Positions 7,940 through 15,776 of a DNA stretch of 38,779 nt are shown here, in pieces. The stretch is from Rossellomorea sp. BNER (GTDB lineage: Bacteria > Bacillota > Bacilli > Bacillales > Bacillaceae_B): the NCBI GenBank assembly GCA_024213275.1, contig JANAVG010000027.1, positions 1 to 38,779 of the forward strand, written 5' to 3'. Every line of letters starts with the position of its first letter. Position 1 is the first letter of the stretch. The notes beneath the pieces were generated by a model. It searched no databases. It saw only the letters and a program-made list of their open reading frames with translations, and was not told the DNA's origin. A program made the translations under genes and the position numbers.

Positions 7940-8179
7940 ATGGATAAGAAAAAGTCCTATACAGAGATGATGAAAGCTTGTGCGATGACCCGGAAATCAG
8001 CCACGGACCTATCGATGATGGATGTCTACATCGATATGATTTTAAGTGAGATCTTGTTAAATAGCAAAAAAGAAAAGTTAGAACAGAAGATTAATGATGC
8101 CCTTGATGAAAGAAACGAAGAAGATTTTCTTGTGTTGTCCCATCAGTTAAAAGATTTGCATCAACAGTTTGAGATGTAA
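7940..8179 (+). CDS. yhzC: IDEAL-domain protein (YhzC-like)
   Basis: A 79-residue, highly charged, mostly helical protein. The C-terminal half (DMILSEILLNSKKEKLEQK then INDALDERNEEDFLVLSHQL) is the IDEAL domain, a short module found in small Bacillus proteins and at the end of some larger ones. Its biochemical role is not established. AGAGGTGAT precedes the ATG at a normal distance and a strong constitutive-looking promoter lies just upstream. It is transcribed away from comK and, as in B. subtilis, is its immediate neighbour. Whether it influences competence is unknown. Confidence 0.8.
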   Translation: MDKKKSYTEMMKACAMTRKSATDLSMMDVYIDMILSEILLNSKKEKLEQKINDALDERNEEDFLVLSHQLKDLHQQFEM

Positions 8180-8188
8180 TCTATTTAT

Positions 8189-8212
8189 CCCCCTGTGAAA
8201 ATCATCAGGGGG
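8189..8212 (+). terminator. Stem-loop terminator of yhzC
   Basis: CCCCCTG (8189-8195) pairs with CAGGGGG (8206-8212) across a ten-base loop. The following T-rich stretch is broken (TCATTTATGTTTAT), so termination may be partial. Confidence 0.65.
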
Positions 8213-8273
8213 TCATTTATGTTTATAAGTACTTTTCTAGCTCTTGTTTCCTTTTTCTTCTTTAATAAATCCA

Positions 8274-8313
8274 CAAAAAAACCTCCTCATTCGTAATGCT
8301 ACTACGAATGAGG
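8274..8313 (-). terminator. Terminator of yhfN
   Basis: An 11-base perfect stem, CCTCATTCGTA (8285-8295) with TACGAATGAGG (8303-8313), is followed on the minus strand by AGG and seven T, shortly after the protease stop. Confidence 0.9.
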
Positions 8314-8329
8314 GGTGTGTTTTGTGGAT

Positions 8330-9598
8330 TTATTGAGTTTCTTTTCCCTCATATTCTTCCAACGTCTTTAGACGCTCTAGCATTGTTGGATGACCGTAAC
8401 GGAATATTTTTACGATAAGAGGTGGATTCACCTGACTAAGACCGACTTTGGAAAGCTGTTGGAAAGAGGATATAGCTGCCTCTTTATTCCCTGTCATTTC
8501 AATCGCATATCGATCCGCTCTTACTTCCTGGTACCTCGATATCCAATTCGATATTGGGCTCGAAGCAAATAACAAGACAGAGGTAATCAAAAGAAAGAGT
8601 GGAAGTGAGCTGAGATGTGACACTCTCTTTACTTTCAGACTTTCACTATGTTTCTCAACAAGTCGGGCCATCCATTTGGCCGCAATCCATAACCCAACTA
8701 ATGAAAATAGCAGGTAGATACCGATCCCAATATAAATATGCTTTTCAACGTAATGCGCCATCTCGTGCGCCATTATAAAGAGAATTTCATCTTTGTTAAG
8801 TTTATTTAGTGTTGTATCCCACAGTACGATACGCGAGTTTGAGCCTACCCCCGTCACATAGGCGTTTAATGCATTTGTTTCCTCGGACATATTCACTTCA
8901 TAAACATGATCAGTCGGGATGTTCGCTTTACTTGCTAGTGTAAGAATTTGTTCTTCCAGCTGTTTATCTTTTAGCGGATAAAAATCATTGTAAAGCGGGT
9001 CAATTAACACAGGCTGTATAAACATTAAGAAGATAGAAAACGGTACAGAGAGTGCCCACGCAGCGAGCCACCATTTTTTTGGAAACCTTCTTATTAACCA
9101 GTAAAGAACGGTAACGATGACAAACATCATTAAGTAATTCACCCAAAAATCGGTAAACTCATCCTTCATCCATCCACTAAAGGATTGTGTTGAAATATTG
9201 TACTTCTTGGAAAGCGTATGTGAAATGTACTGAAACGGAAAAATCGCAATAAAGGATGTTAACGTGAGCCAAAATAAAAAAATACCTGTTTGCAAAAAGC
9301 GGAATTTAGTTATTTCCACCGCCCAGTTTTCAAACTTTCTCGATATACCAAGTATAAGAATGAGAAAATAAAACACCCATTCATATGGTGTCGAAAGAAA
9401 AAACAACAGATTACGAATATTAGAATACTCTTCTGACAGCAACAACTCTCTAGAGTTCATAAAGGTTTCAGGGTCTGCACTCGAACCTTTAAGTGATTCA
9501 GGTACTGATGAATCTGCTAGAAAATATAAATAAACATACATAACTAATCCAAATAACAAATAAGCGAAAACCGCTCGAAAAGCCCATTTTCTTACCAT
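8330..9598 (-). CDS. yhfN: M48 family membrane metalloprotease (Ste24-like YhfN)
   Basis: A 422-residue integral membrane zinc protease. Hydrophobic segments lie near 8-27, 66-84, 101-122, 154-170, 178-197, 288-310 and 330-346. The zinc site is complete: His278-Glu279-x-x-His282 in MAHEMAHYVEKH and third ligand Glu358 in SRYQEVRADRYA. The preceding NALNAYVTGVGSNSRIVLWD block is typical of M48A CAAX prenyl-protease-like enzymes. In bacilli these are thought to act on membrane or secreted peptides and in quality control; no substrate is implied here. The ATG at 9598 has AGAAGG seven bases upstream. It is monocistronic with its own terminator. Its place between the lcfB/lplJ block and comK matches B. 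subtilis yhfN. Confidence 0.9.
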   Translation of the reverse strand: MVRKWAFRAVFAYLLFGLVMYVYLYFLADSSVPESLKGSSADPETFMNSRELLLSEEYSNIRNLLFFLSTPYEWVFYFLILILGISRKFENWAVEITKFRFLQTGIFLFWLTLTSFIAIFPFQYISHTLSKKYNISTQSFSGWMKDEFTDFWVNYLMMFVIVTVLYWLIRRFPKKWWLAAWALSVPFSIFLMFIQPVLIDPLYNDFYPLKDKQLEEQILTLASKANIPTDHVYEVNMSEETNALNAYVTGVGSNSRIVLWDTTLNKLNKDEILFIMAHEMAHYVEKHIYIGIGIYLLFSLVGLWIAAKWMARLVEKHSESLKVKRVSHLSSLPLFLLITSVLLFASSPISNWISRYQEVRADRYAIEMTGNKEAAISSFQQLSKVGLSQVNPPLIVKIFRYGHPTMLERLKTLEEYEGKETQ

Positions 9599-10051
9599 AA
9601 AATTGCCTTCTCCTCCCTTCTATCCCTCTTTACTATATGTAATAACATGTCCTATTTTTTAGAACAAAATAATCAGAATGGGAAATTAGCTTTGAAATCG
9701 GCGGCTTGAGCTTATCAGATCGGCGGTGTGCAAGGGGGATTGATTCCTTGTGCAACCAAGTAAATTGAGCAACTTATGAGATCCATTAACATGCATAAAT
9801 TTTAGCGAAAATTGTCTAGCGGTCAATATATGCCATGTATCAGACAAATCACCTTTATCCAGATGACTTAATTGCCCTACGGGACAAATTAACGCCAATT
9901 CTCGCCAAATTATTAAAGGGGCTGTCCCAAAACAAAGGTGTCAGGAACCACAATATCAATATACAGAAGAAAAAGCATCTTCTATATATGGACAATACAA
10001 GTGGTTCCAAACCCCTTATGGGTCTGCCCCTTACAAACTAAAGTCTCCCAC
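9599..10051. other. Intergenic region with repeat-like material
   Basis: No gene is supported. Left to right: the yhfN promoter side; a direct repeat ATCGGCGG at 9697-9704 and 9719-9726 (period 22); AT-rich unassigned sequence; and the 9916-10032 palindrome listed separately. Short open frames on both strands here have no SD and look accidental. Confidence 0.5.
9916..10032. repeat. 117-bp imperfect palindrome (MITE/REP-like element)
   Basis: Nested arms pair along the whole length: AAGGGGC (9916-9922) with GCCCCTT (10026-10032), GGAACCAC (9944-9951) with GTGGTTCC (10001-10008), and AGAAG (9965-9969) with CTTCT (9979-9983) around a nine-base loop. Intervening bases also pair partly. No protein is encoded. 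It lies directly after the azlD stop, so its RNA could fold and end that transcript, although there is no T-run. The GTGTCAGGAACC block recalls REP-type repeats of bacilli; that link is from memory. Confidence 0.7.
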
Positions 10052-10363
10052 TCACATAAACAAAACAGAATAGAGAGACAGAATTCCAATAGATCCTAAC
10101 ACCACCACAATTACATTTGCTCCTAAATAGGCTAAAACAAATGCCGCAACTGCCCCTATAGTTCCAAATGAAAGATTTCCTTCTTGAATAAACAAGATTT
10201 TCGGAAAAATCAGTGCTCCTAACACTGCATAGGGGACATTTTTTAACACTCCTTGTAACAAAGGAGGAAGCTCTTTACCTCTAAAAACAACAAAAGGGAG
10301 CATTCTCGGGATATAGGTTACAACAGCCATTCCAACAATCATGAACACTACAGATGTATTCAC
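10052..10363 (-). CDS. azlD: AzlD-type branched-chain amino-acid exporter subunit
   Basis: A 103-residue membrane protein with about four hydrophobic segments and the AzlD hallmark near its start: VVTYIPRMLPFVVFRGKELP. Later segments LKNVPYAVLGALIFP and AAFVLAYLGANVIVVVL are typical. AzlD is the small partner of AzlC in the branched-chain amino-acid (and analogue) export system. Its start overlaps the azlC stop by four bases, implying coupling and equal synthesis. The last gene of the pair has no obvious T-tract terminator; the neighbouring long palindrome may serve. Confidence 0.9.
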   Translation of the reverse strand: MNTSVVFMIVGMAVVTYIPRMLPFVVFRGKELPPLLQGVLKNVPYAVLGALIFPKILFIQEGNLSFGTIGAVAAFVLAYLGANVIVVVLGSIGILSLYSVLFM

Positions 10364-11082
10364 TTATGACCCCCTCCCTTCATTGTCTTCAGCTGAACAA
10401 ATTCAATTAACAACGCTGACATCAATGTTGCAAGTACAATTGACCATCCTTCTGAAATGGAAGTGGTAAATAAAAAGACCGTGTTAAAGATAGCTGCTGT
10501 TCCCGCTAAGAATACTACTTTGACACTCTTTTTCATCGAGGGGACTAATAGTCCAACGAACATTGCATAAAGTGCTACAGACATACTCGCTTGTAGAAAA
10601 GTCGGGAGGATCTCTCCAATTAAATAACCAAGTCCAGAGTTAATGACCCAACTCAAGTAAGAAACGACGATGACACCAAATGCATAGGCAGTTTTAATCG
10701 ATCCATCTTTAACCGAGATAACTGTAAATGTCTCATCTGTGATGCCAAAAGAATAGATCGCTTTTTTCCAAAGTGAATCTTCCTCGAGCTTTTCACTTAA
10801 TGATGCGGACATAAGAAAATGCCTAATGTTAACAATAAAGGTCGTTAATACGACTTCAAATGCCCCTGTTCCTAAAGCTAATAAACTTAATGAGATATAT
10901 TGTGCTGCACCAGCAAAGACGAAGACACTCATCATCACTGTCTCTATAAATGTAAGTCCAGTCGTTTTCGCTAATAAGCCAAAGGTCAATGCTATGGGAA
11001 AATATCCGACGGCAATGCTGACTCCTGCGCCTATCCCTTGACGGAAATAGCCTGTATTACGTGTGTTTAATAATGCCTCCAA
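10360..11082 (-). CDS. azlC: AzlC-type branched-chain amino-acid exporter
   Basis: A 240-residue polytopic protein of the AzlC/YgaZ family. The signature GVSIAVGYFPIALTFGLLA, the MMSVFVFAGAAQYISLSLL segment and VNIRHFLMSASLSEKL are all present, and several further membrane spans follow. With AzlD it forms an exporter for branched-chain amino acids or their toxic analogues. The start is uncertain: TTG at 11082 fits the protein best, with AAGGGAG about ten bases upstream. In B. subtilis the azl operon is controlled by the Lrp-type AzlB; here no such gene precedes azlC, and an XRE-cupin regulator is divergent instead, so control has probably been rewired. Confidence 0.9.
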   Translation of the reverse strand: MEALLNTRNTGYFRQGIGAGVSIAVGYFPIALTFGLLAKTTGLTFIETVMMSVFVFAGAAQYISLSLLALGTGAFEVVLTTFIVNIRHFLMSASLSEKLEEDSLWKKAIYSFGITDETFTVISVKDGSIKTAYAFGVIVVSYLSWVINSGLGYLIGEILPTFLQASMSVALYAMFVGLLVPSMKKSVKVVFLAGTAAIFNTVFLFTTSISEGWSIVLATLMSALLIEFVQLKTMKGGGHK

Positions 11083-11189
11083 CCGCTCCCATCTCCCTTG
11101 CTAATATGTTAAAATATTTAGATAATAAAACAATTTCATTATATTATACATATGAGCGTTATAGCATACAAGAGAGGAATGATATAAAT

Positions 11190-11744
11190 TTGGATAAATT
11201 CCCTGAGCAAATTGGATTCAATATTCGACGACTACGTAAGGAAAGGGGGTTAAGCCTAAATAATGTGGCAGAAACAACGGGTGTCAGCAAGGCAATGATT
11301 GGACAAATTGAACGAGGAGAATCAAACCCAACAGTAGCAGTTCTGTGGAAAATAGCAAATGGATTGAAAGTTTCCTTCACATCACTTCTCAAAAATGAGG
11401 ATCTTCCGATAACATTTGTTCACTACAAAAACGTTCAGCCGGTGCTTGAGGATGATGGAAGGTATATCGTTTATCCCATATTTCCTTTTGAACCTACTAA
11501 AAAGTTGGAAAGCTATCGGGTTGAATTAGAACCGGATTGTTATTATGAAAATGAGGGTCATCAGGAAGGTGTAGAAGAATACTTAACAATATTATCAGGT
11601 AAAATGGAGCTTGAACTGGATGGACAACAGTTTTCTCTTTCAGAAGGTAGCTCCCTCCATTTCTATGGCCATAAACCTCATATTTATAAAAACACACATG
11701 GAGAAAAAGCTGTCTGCCAGATGGTTATTTATTATCGAGATTGA
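11190..11744 (+). CDS. XRE-family regulator with C-terminal cupin domain
   Basis: About 184 residues. The N-terminal helix-turn-helix (about 8-62) reads IGFNIRRLRKERGLSLNNVA then ETTGVSKAMIGQIERGESNP, classic for XRE regulators. A cupin_2 barrel follows (about 105-182) with GVEEYLTILSGKMELELDG and a final HKPHIYKN strand; such domains usually bind a small effector. Reading frames open further upstream, but the conserved part and an AGAGAGG SD point to the TTG at 11190 (spacer 12). Divergent from azlC with about 107 bases between the starts, so it probably controls azlCD, perhaps in response to an amino acid. The stop codon TGA is the first triplet of the repeat element that begins at 11742. 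Confidence 0.85.
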   Translation: MDKFPEQIGFNIRRLRKERGLSLNNVAETTGVSKAMIGQIERGESNPTVAVLWKIANGLKVSFTSLLKNEDLPITFVHYKNVQPVLEDDGRYIVYPIFPFEPTKKLESYRVELEPDCYYENEGHQEGVEEYLTILSGKMELELDGQQFSLSEGSSLHFYGHKPHIYKNTHGEKAVCQMVIYYRD

Positions 11745-11914
11745 AAAGGGTTAGTGGCAGCGAAAGGATGCTCGCTTTCCGCGGGGCGGGCGGTGCGCCT
11801 CCTCGTCGCCTTGCTCCTGCATAGGTCTCACCTGTCCCGCTACTCCCGCAGGAATCTCGCATATCCACTCCAATCAACCAATCTTTTCACAAAAATTTAT
11901 GTTCTTAAAAAACA
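11742..11914. repeat. Terminal-inverted-repeat GC-rich element, copy 1
   Basis: Shares over 80% of its bases with 37330-37501 by eye: the core GCTCGCTTTCCGCGGGGCGG, the GGTCTCACC and CCCGCTACTCCCGCAGGA blocks, and the right end CACAAAAATTTATGTTCT. The ends are inverted: TGAAAAGG at left and CTTTTCA at right. The GC-rich core within AT-rich DNA folds on itself (GCGGG...CCCGC, GGTG...CACC). No protein is encoded. It abuts the XRE regulator and supplies its stop codon. Similar non-coding repeats are, from memory, common in Bacillaceae. Confidence 0.85.
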
Positions 11915-11929
11915 GCCTGCCTCTAATAA

Positions 11930-11972
11930 AAGGTGATACATGTTCCTTGGATTAGAGAACATGCATCACCTT
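11930..11972. terminator. Bidirectional terminator between the XRE gene and the enoyl-CoA hydratase
   Basis: AAGGTGAT-a-CATGTTC (11930-11945) pairs with GAACATG-c-ATCACCTT (11957-11972). Minus-strand reading ends in TTTTATT just past the hydratase stop; plus-strand reading has a weaker T-rich tail. Confidence 0.85.
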
Positions 11973-11980
11973 GTTTGATA

Positions 11981-12757
11981 TTATTTCCCTTTAAACTCAG
12001 GTTTTCTTTTTTCACTGAAAGCGATTAATGCTTCCACACGATCTTCAGTAGGAATCGTTAATTCATAGGCTTTTCTTTCGATTTGCAGACCTGTTTGCAG
12101 GTCAGCATTCATACCATTGGTGATCGCGAATTTTGCCTGCTGTAGGGCAATAGGGCCATTTGAAAGCATTAATTCGGCAAACCCTAATACTTCCTCCATG
12201 AATGTCTCTTTAGAAGCAACTTTTGTTAATAAACCATACGAAAATGCTTCGGCTGAGCTTAATCTTTTCGCTGTTAAGATGAGTTCAAGCGCTTTGGATT
12301 CACCAATTAGTCGTGGTAAGCGTTGAGTCCCGCCTGCTCCAGGAATAATCGCTAGGCTCGTTTCTGTTAATCCCATTAATGTTCCATCAACAGCAATCCT
12401 GAAATCACAGGCTAAAGCGAGCTCCATTCCTCCACCAAACGCATACCCTTTCATAGCAGCAATGGTCGGCTGTGGTAGATTACTTATCGAATTAAATACT
12501 TCCCCGATTTTATATACATTTCTTTTCACTTGTTGATCTGTAAGTGTTTTTCTTTCTTTTAAATCTGCCCCTACACTAAATGCTTTCTCTCCGGCACCAG
12601 TGAAAATAACAACACGAATATCAGGATTAATCCTAATAGCTTCGACAACCTGTTCTAATTCAACAAGTGTATCATAATTAAAGGCATTCATAGCCTCTTC
12701 ACGATTAATCGTGACAATTGCCAAATGCTTTTGCTGCTCTAACAAGATTGATTCCAT
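11981..12757 (-). CDS. Enoyl-CoA hydratase/isomerase (crotonase) family protein
   Basis: A 258-residue crotonase. The oxyanion-hole segment reads AFSVGADLKERK and MKGYAFGGGMELALACDFRI, containing the first catalytic Glu (GGGMELA). The second appears in LTETSLAIIPGAGGTQRLPR. With both glutamates present, hydration of 2-enoyl-CoA is likely. The start ATG at 12757 has AAAGGGG nine bases upstream; an ATG three codons earlier touches the SD and is less likely. It lies downstream of lcfB on the same strand, but a stem-loop (12912-12937) and a 190-base gap suggest it is transcribed mainly on its own. I see no FadR box here. Role in fatty-acid or branched-chain acyl-CoA breakdown is probable, not proven. 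Confidence 0.9.
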   Translation of the reverse strand: MESILLEQQKHLAIVTINREEAMNAFNYDTLVELEQVVEAIRINPDIRVVIFTGAGEKAFSVGADLKERKTLTDQQVKRNVYKIGEVFNSISNLPQPTIAAMKGYAFGGGMELALACDFRIAVDGTLMGLTETSLAIIPGAGGTQRLPRLIGESKALELILTAKRLSSAEAFSYGLLTKVASKETFMEEVLGFAELMLSNGPIALQQAKFAITNGMNADLQTGLQIERKAYELTIPTEDRVEALIAFSEKRKPEFKGK

Positions 12758-12911
12758 TCTTTTCATCCCCTTTAATGATGTCCCCACTATTTGTATATTT
12801 CGACAAGATTTACGAAATCCCTTTCATTTTTTTCAGGGAGCAATATTCTTTACTTCATTGGACCCTTAGAGGTACAAAACGCTTGAAAGGATTTTATAAC
12901 TCAACAAATAT

Positions 12912-12937
12912 TAAAGAGCCAACCCCTGGGCTAGCTC
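12912..12937 (-). terminator. Probable terminator of lcfB
   Basis: Minus-strand GAGCTAGCC pairs with GGTTGGCTC (G-U allowed) around a four-base loop, followed by TTTAATATTT, fourteen bases after the lcfB stop. Confidence 0.6.
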
Positions 12938-12950
12938 CTCCATCTTTTAT

Positions 12951-14504
12951 CTATGATTGTAATACTTGATCCTTTAAAGCTCTTCTCAAAATCTTACCCG
13001 TTGTATTCTTCGGAAGTTCTTCAAGAAATTCAATAATTTTTGGCCATTTATATTTAGCAAGATGCTCTTTGCAATAGTTCATTAAATCTTCTTCTGTTAG
13101 ATCTTCTTCTTCACTGACAACAAAGCCTTTAACGACTTCGCCTAGTTCAGGGTCTGGGATGCCAATTACGGCGACTTCAACGACGCAAGGATGATTGTAG
13201 AGAACTTCTTCCACTTCACGAGGATATACATTATAGCCCCCTACAAGGATCATGTCCTTCTTGCGATCTACAATATAGAAATAGCCATCCTCATCTTTCC
13301 TGGCAAGATCACCTGTATACAGCCATCCGTCTTTAAGAATAGCCTTCGAATCCTCAGGCATCTTATAATATCCTTTCATTACATTCGGACCGCGAACAAC
13401 TAATTCACCTACTTCACCAGCAGGAACCAATCCTCCTAATTCATCAACAATTTTATTTTCGACATTCATAATATTTGTACCGATGGAGCCCGGCTTTCTT
13501 GGGCGATCTAAGGGATTGAAGCATGTAACAGGGGATGCCTCTGAAAGACCATATCCTTCTGATACTATGACATTAAATTTTTTCTCAAAGTTTTTCAAAA
13601 GAGCAACAGGAAGTGAAGCCCCGCCAGATATACAAAGTCTTAAGGAAGCAAAATCATTTGGGTTCCCATCTGGAAATTGATAAAGAAAATTATACATGGT
13701 TGGAACCCCGGCAAAAACCGTTGGCTTATATTTATTTGCTAAATCAAAAATCGCTTTTGGACTAAATTTAGGAACGATCAGTAAGGTTGCACCAGAAATT
13801 AATGGTGCATTTAGTACGACTGTTAAACAGAACACATGAAACATTGGTAATGTGGTAACGACACGGTCCTCTTCATTCATTTTTAAGTAATCCCCTACAT
13901 CTCTTGCGTTTGAATAGAGGTTTTTATGGGTCAACATTGCCCCTTTAGGTTTGCCTGTGGTACCTGATGTATAAAGAATAACAGCAATATCATCTTCTTC
14001 CAATTCAGTACCTTTAAATAGGGGATCTCCATTCGCTGTCAATTGTGTAAACGGTTTCAATTTGGAGTAGATAGAGAGAGTACTAGGATCAACCCCCTTC
14101 ACTCTTTCATCACCTGTTTCACAAATAATATAATGCTCCACTTCAGGTAAAGCTGTATGCATTTTCTCCATTAAAGGAACAAGTACATCTAGAGTAACAA
14201 TCGCTTTTACATCACCATTTCGAACAATATAGCCAATCTCATCGGGTGTATAAATCGGATTCACAGGTATAACTGTAGCTCCAAGCCTCATTGCACCGTA
14301 TAGGGCAACAATGAAGTGAGGAGAATTCCCAAGAACGAGAGCAATATGATCTCCTTTTTCAATTCCCATGTCTTGTAATCCACTAGCAAATTTATTTACT
14401 GCACCATTCAACTCCCCATATGTACTTGACTCTCCCATAAAATAATAGGCAGGTTTCGTATTATGGATCTTCGACGTTTCTTCTAACCGTGATGATAAAT
14501 TCAA
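12951..14504 (-). CDS. lcfB: Long-chain fatty-acid-CoA ligase LcfB (YhfL)
   Basis: A 517-residue adenylate-forming enzyme that activates fatty acids to acyl-CoA using ATP. Motifs: P-loop YTSGTTGKPKGAMLTH, GYGLSEASPVTCFN, YTGDLARKDEDGYFYIVDRKKDMI with the hinge, and the catalytic C-terminal lysine in PKNTTGKILRRAL. It closely follows B. subtilis YhfL from NLSSRLEET onward. I start it at the TTG at 14504: GGGGAGG lies just upstream and the chain then aligns with YhfL. A longer frame would begin at 14540, inside the FadR operator. Upstream are a sigma-A-like promoter and a perfect FadR palindrome, so it should be repressed until long-chain acyl-CoA appears. Neighbouring lplJ and yhfI match B. 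subtilis. Confidence 0.95.
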   Translation of the reverse strand: MNLSSRLEETSKIHNTKPAYYFMGESSTYGELNGAVNKFASGLQDMGIEKGDHIALVLGNSPHFIVALYGAMRLGATVIPVNPIYTPDEIGYIVRNGDVKAIVTLDVLVPLMEKMHTALPEVEHYIICETGDERVKGVDPSTLSIYSKLKPFTQLTANGDPLFKGTELEEDDIAVILYTSGTTGKPKGAMLTHKNLYSNARDVGDYLKMNEEDRVVTTLPMFHVFCLTVVLNAPLISGATLLIVPKFSPKAIFDLANKYKPTVFAGVPTMYNFLYQFPDGNPNDFASLRLCISGGASLPVALLKNFEKKFNVIVSEGYGLSEASPVTCFNPLDRPRKPGSIGTNIMNVENKIVDELGGLVPAGEVGELVVRGPNVMKGYYKMPEDSKAILKDGWLYTGDLARKDEDGYFYIVDRKKDMILVGGYNVYPREVEEVLYNHPCVVEVAVIGIPDPELGEVVKGFVVSEEEDLTEEDLMNYCKEHLAKYKWPKIIEFLEELPKNTTGKILRRALKDQVLQS

Positions 14505-14521
14505 TTTTCCCTCCCCTTTCA

Positions 14522-14547
14522 AATATGAATGAATGGTCATTCATATT
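14522..14547 (-). promoter_or_regulatory. FadR operator upstream of lcfB
   Basis: A perfect 11-base-arm palindrome: AATATGAATGA, spacer ATGG, TCATTCATATT. Its centre, TGAATGA-N4-TCATTCA (14526-14543), matches the published Bacillus FadR consensus in both half-sites. It lies 18 bases upstream of the TTG start, where a repressor would block transcription. Confidence 0.9.
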
Positions 14548-14570
14548 GCGGCAATCCTCTTCAACTTCAT

Positions 14571-14597
14571 TTTATAGAATGAAACGAAATTATTCAA
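14571..14597 (-). promoter_or_regulatory. Probable promoter of lcfB
   Basis: Minus-strand TTGAAT (14597-14592) and TATAAA (14576-14571) with a 15-base spacer, slightly short. The FadR box lies just downstream of the predicted start of transcription. Confidence 0.5.
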
Positions 14598-14740
14598 GTG
14601 ACCTATTCAAATATTCATAATTTTACATCTAATTTATCACAGGCCTGCTTTCAAATTTCACCCTACTACAACACTATTAATAGCCAATGAGATGAATGAA
14701 TTTAGTGATTTTCATATGGTTAAACAGGATCATAATGAAT

Positions 14741-14770
14741 AAAAGGAGGATGACCTAAATCATCCCCCTT
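14741..14770 (-). terminator. Terminator of yhfI-lplJ
   Basis: AAGGAGGATGA (14743-14753) pairs with TCATCCCCCTT (14760-14770) with one mismatch, then TTTTATT on the minus strand. Confidence 0.8.
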
Positions 14771-14775
14771 TCAAA

Positions 14776-15765
14776 TTAATAGATTAAATCAATAAGCTCT
14801 GCTTTTGTTATGTTCCCGAAATAGTGCTTCACATCGATTCCCTCTAATGCTTTTTCAATTTGCTCTCTCTCATAACGTTTTCCTTTTAAACGGAATTCAA
14901 TGTCAGAGACGTCTCCAACACCAAAGAAATCACCATAAATTTTGCAATCCTCTATGATCCCTTTATTCACATTAAGGCGTGCATCTACACTACCAACTGG
15001 GAAGCGATGTGAATGTTGTAAATCAAACTTCGGTGATTTCCCATAATTCCAATCCCAATTTTGATAGCGCTCTTTAGAGAGTTGGTGAACTTTTTCCCAA
15101 TCTGTATCTGTTAATTTGTACTCATGAATATCATCGACTTCATCAAAGATGTAACGAAGAAGCATAGAGCGGAACTCCTCAATGGTGATCTTTTCTTCAA
15201 GGAATTCAGAGATATTTGCTACACGGCTGCGAATCGATTTGATTCCTTTCGACTCAATTTTATCTTTACGCACTTTTAATGCAGAAACGACATTTTCAAT
15301 TTCTGAATCAAACAATAATGTTCCGTGACTAAACATTCTACCTTTCGTTGAGAATTGGGCATTACCAGAGATTTTACGTCCCTCCGCAACTATATCATTC
15401 CTACCACTAAGCTCTGCATCAACTCCTAATTTTTTTAGTGCTTTAATAACAGGCTCGGTGAACTTTTGAAAGTTATGGAAACTCTCCCCATCATCCTTAG
15501 TAATAAAACTAAAGTTCAAATTCCCCTTATCATGATATACGGCCCCGCCGCCTGAAAGACGACGGACGACATGCAGACCTTGACGATCAACATAGTCCGT
15601 ATTAATTTCTTCAATTGTGTTCTGGTTTTTCCCGATAATAATGGACGGTTCATTTATGTAAAATAGCAAATACGTCTCATTTATATCTAAATTTTTTAAC
15701 GCATATTCTTCAATCGCTAAATTAATTCTAGGATCCGTGATTCCTTGGTTATCAATAAAAAGCAT
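14776..15765 (-). CDS. lplJ: Lipoate-protein ligase LplJ
   Basis: A 329-residue lipoate-protein ligase A-type enzyme that scavenges free lipoate and attaches it through lipoyl-AMP to lipoyl proteins. The signature RRLSGGGAVYHDKGNLNFSF, the upstream NEPSIIIGKNQNTIEEIN and the KISGNAQFSTKGRMFSHGTLLFD block are intact. A C-terminal accessory domain (from about 245) completes the bacilli-type architecture. AGGAGGAA precedes the ATG at 15765. It starts eleven bases after the yhfI stop, so the two form an operon with a shared terminator, as in B. subtilis. Confidence 0.95.
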   Translation of the reverse strand: MLFIDNQGITDPRINLAIEEYALKNLDINETYLLFYINEPSIIIGKNQNTIEEINTDYVDRQGLHVVRRLSGGGAVYHDKGNLNFSFITKDDGESFHNFQKFTEPVIKALKKLGVDAELSGRNDIVAEGRKISGNAQFSTKGRMFSHGTLLFDSEIENVVSALKVRKDKIESKGIKSIRSRVANISEFLEEKITIEEFRSMLLRYIFDEVDDIHEYKLTDTDWEKVHQLSKERYQNWDWNYGKSPKFDLQHSHRFPVGSVDARLNVNKGIIEDCKIYGDFFGVGDVSDIEFRLKGKRYEREQIEKALEGIDVKHYFGNITKAELIDLIY

Positions 15766-15776
15766 CTAAATTCCTC

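Noticed and set aside
9686..10041. Overlapping open frames of 68-70 codons on both strands
   Set aside because: No SD, no family resemblance, and they cross a palindromic repeat.
11754..11936. A 60-codon frame in the GC-rich region
   Set aside because: It lies inside the repeat element, whose second copy is not open in the same frame context, and it has no SD.
14677..14703. Second FadR box near lplJ
   Set aside because: One TGAATGA half-site is present, but the facing half is absent.
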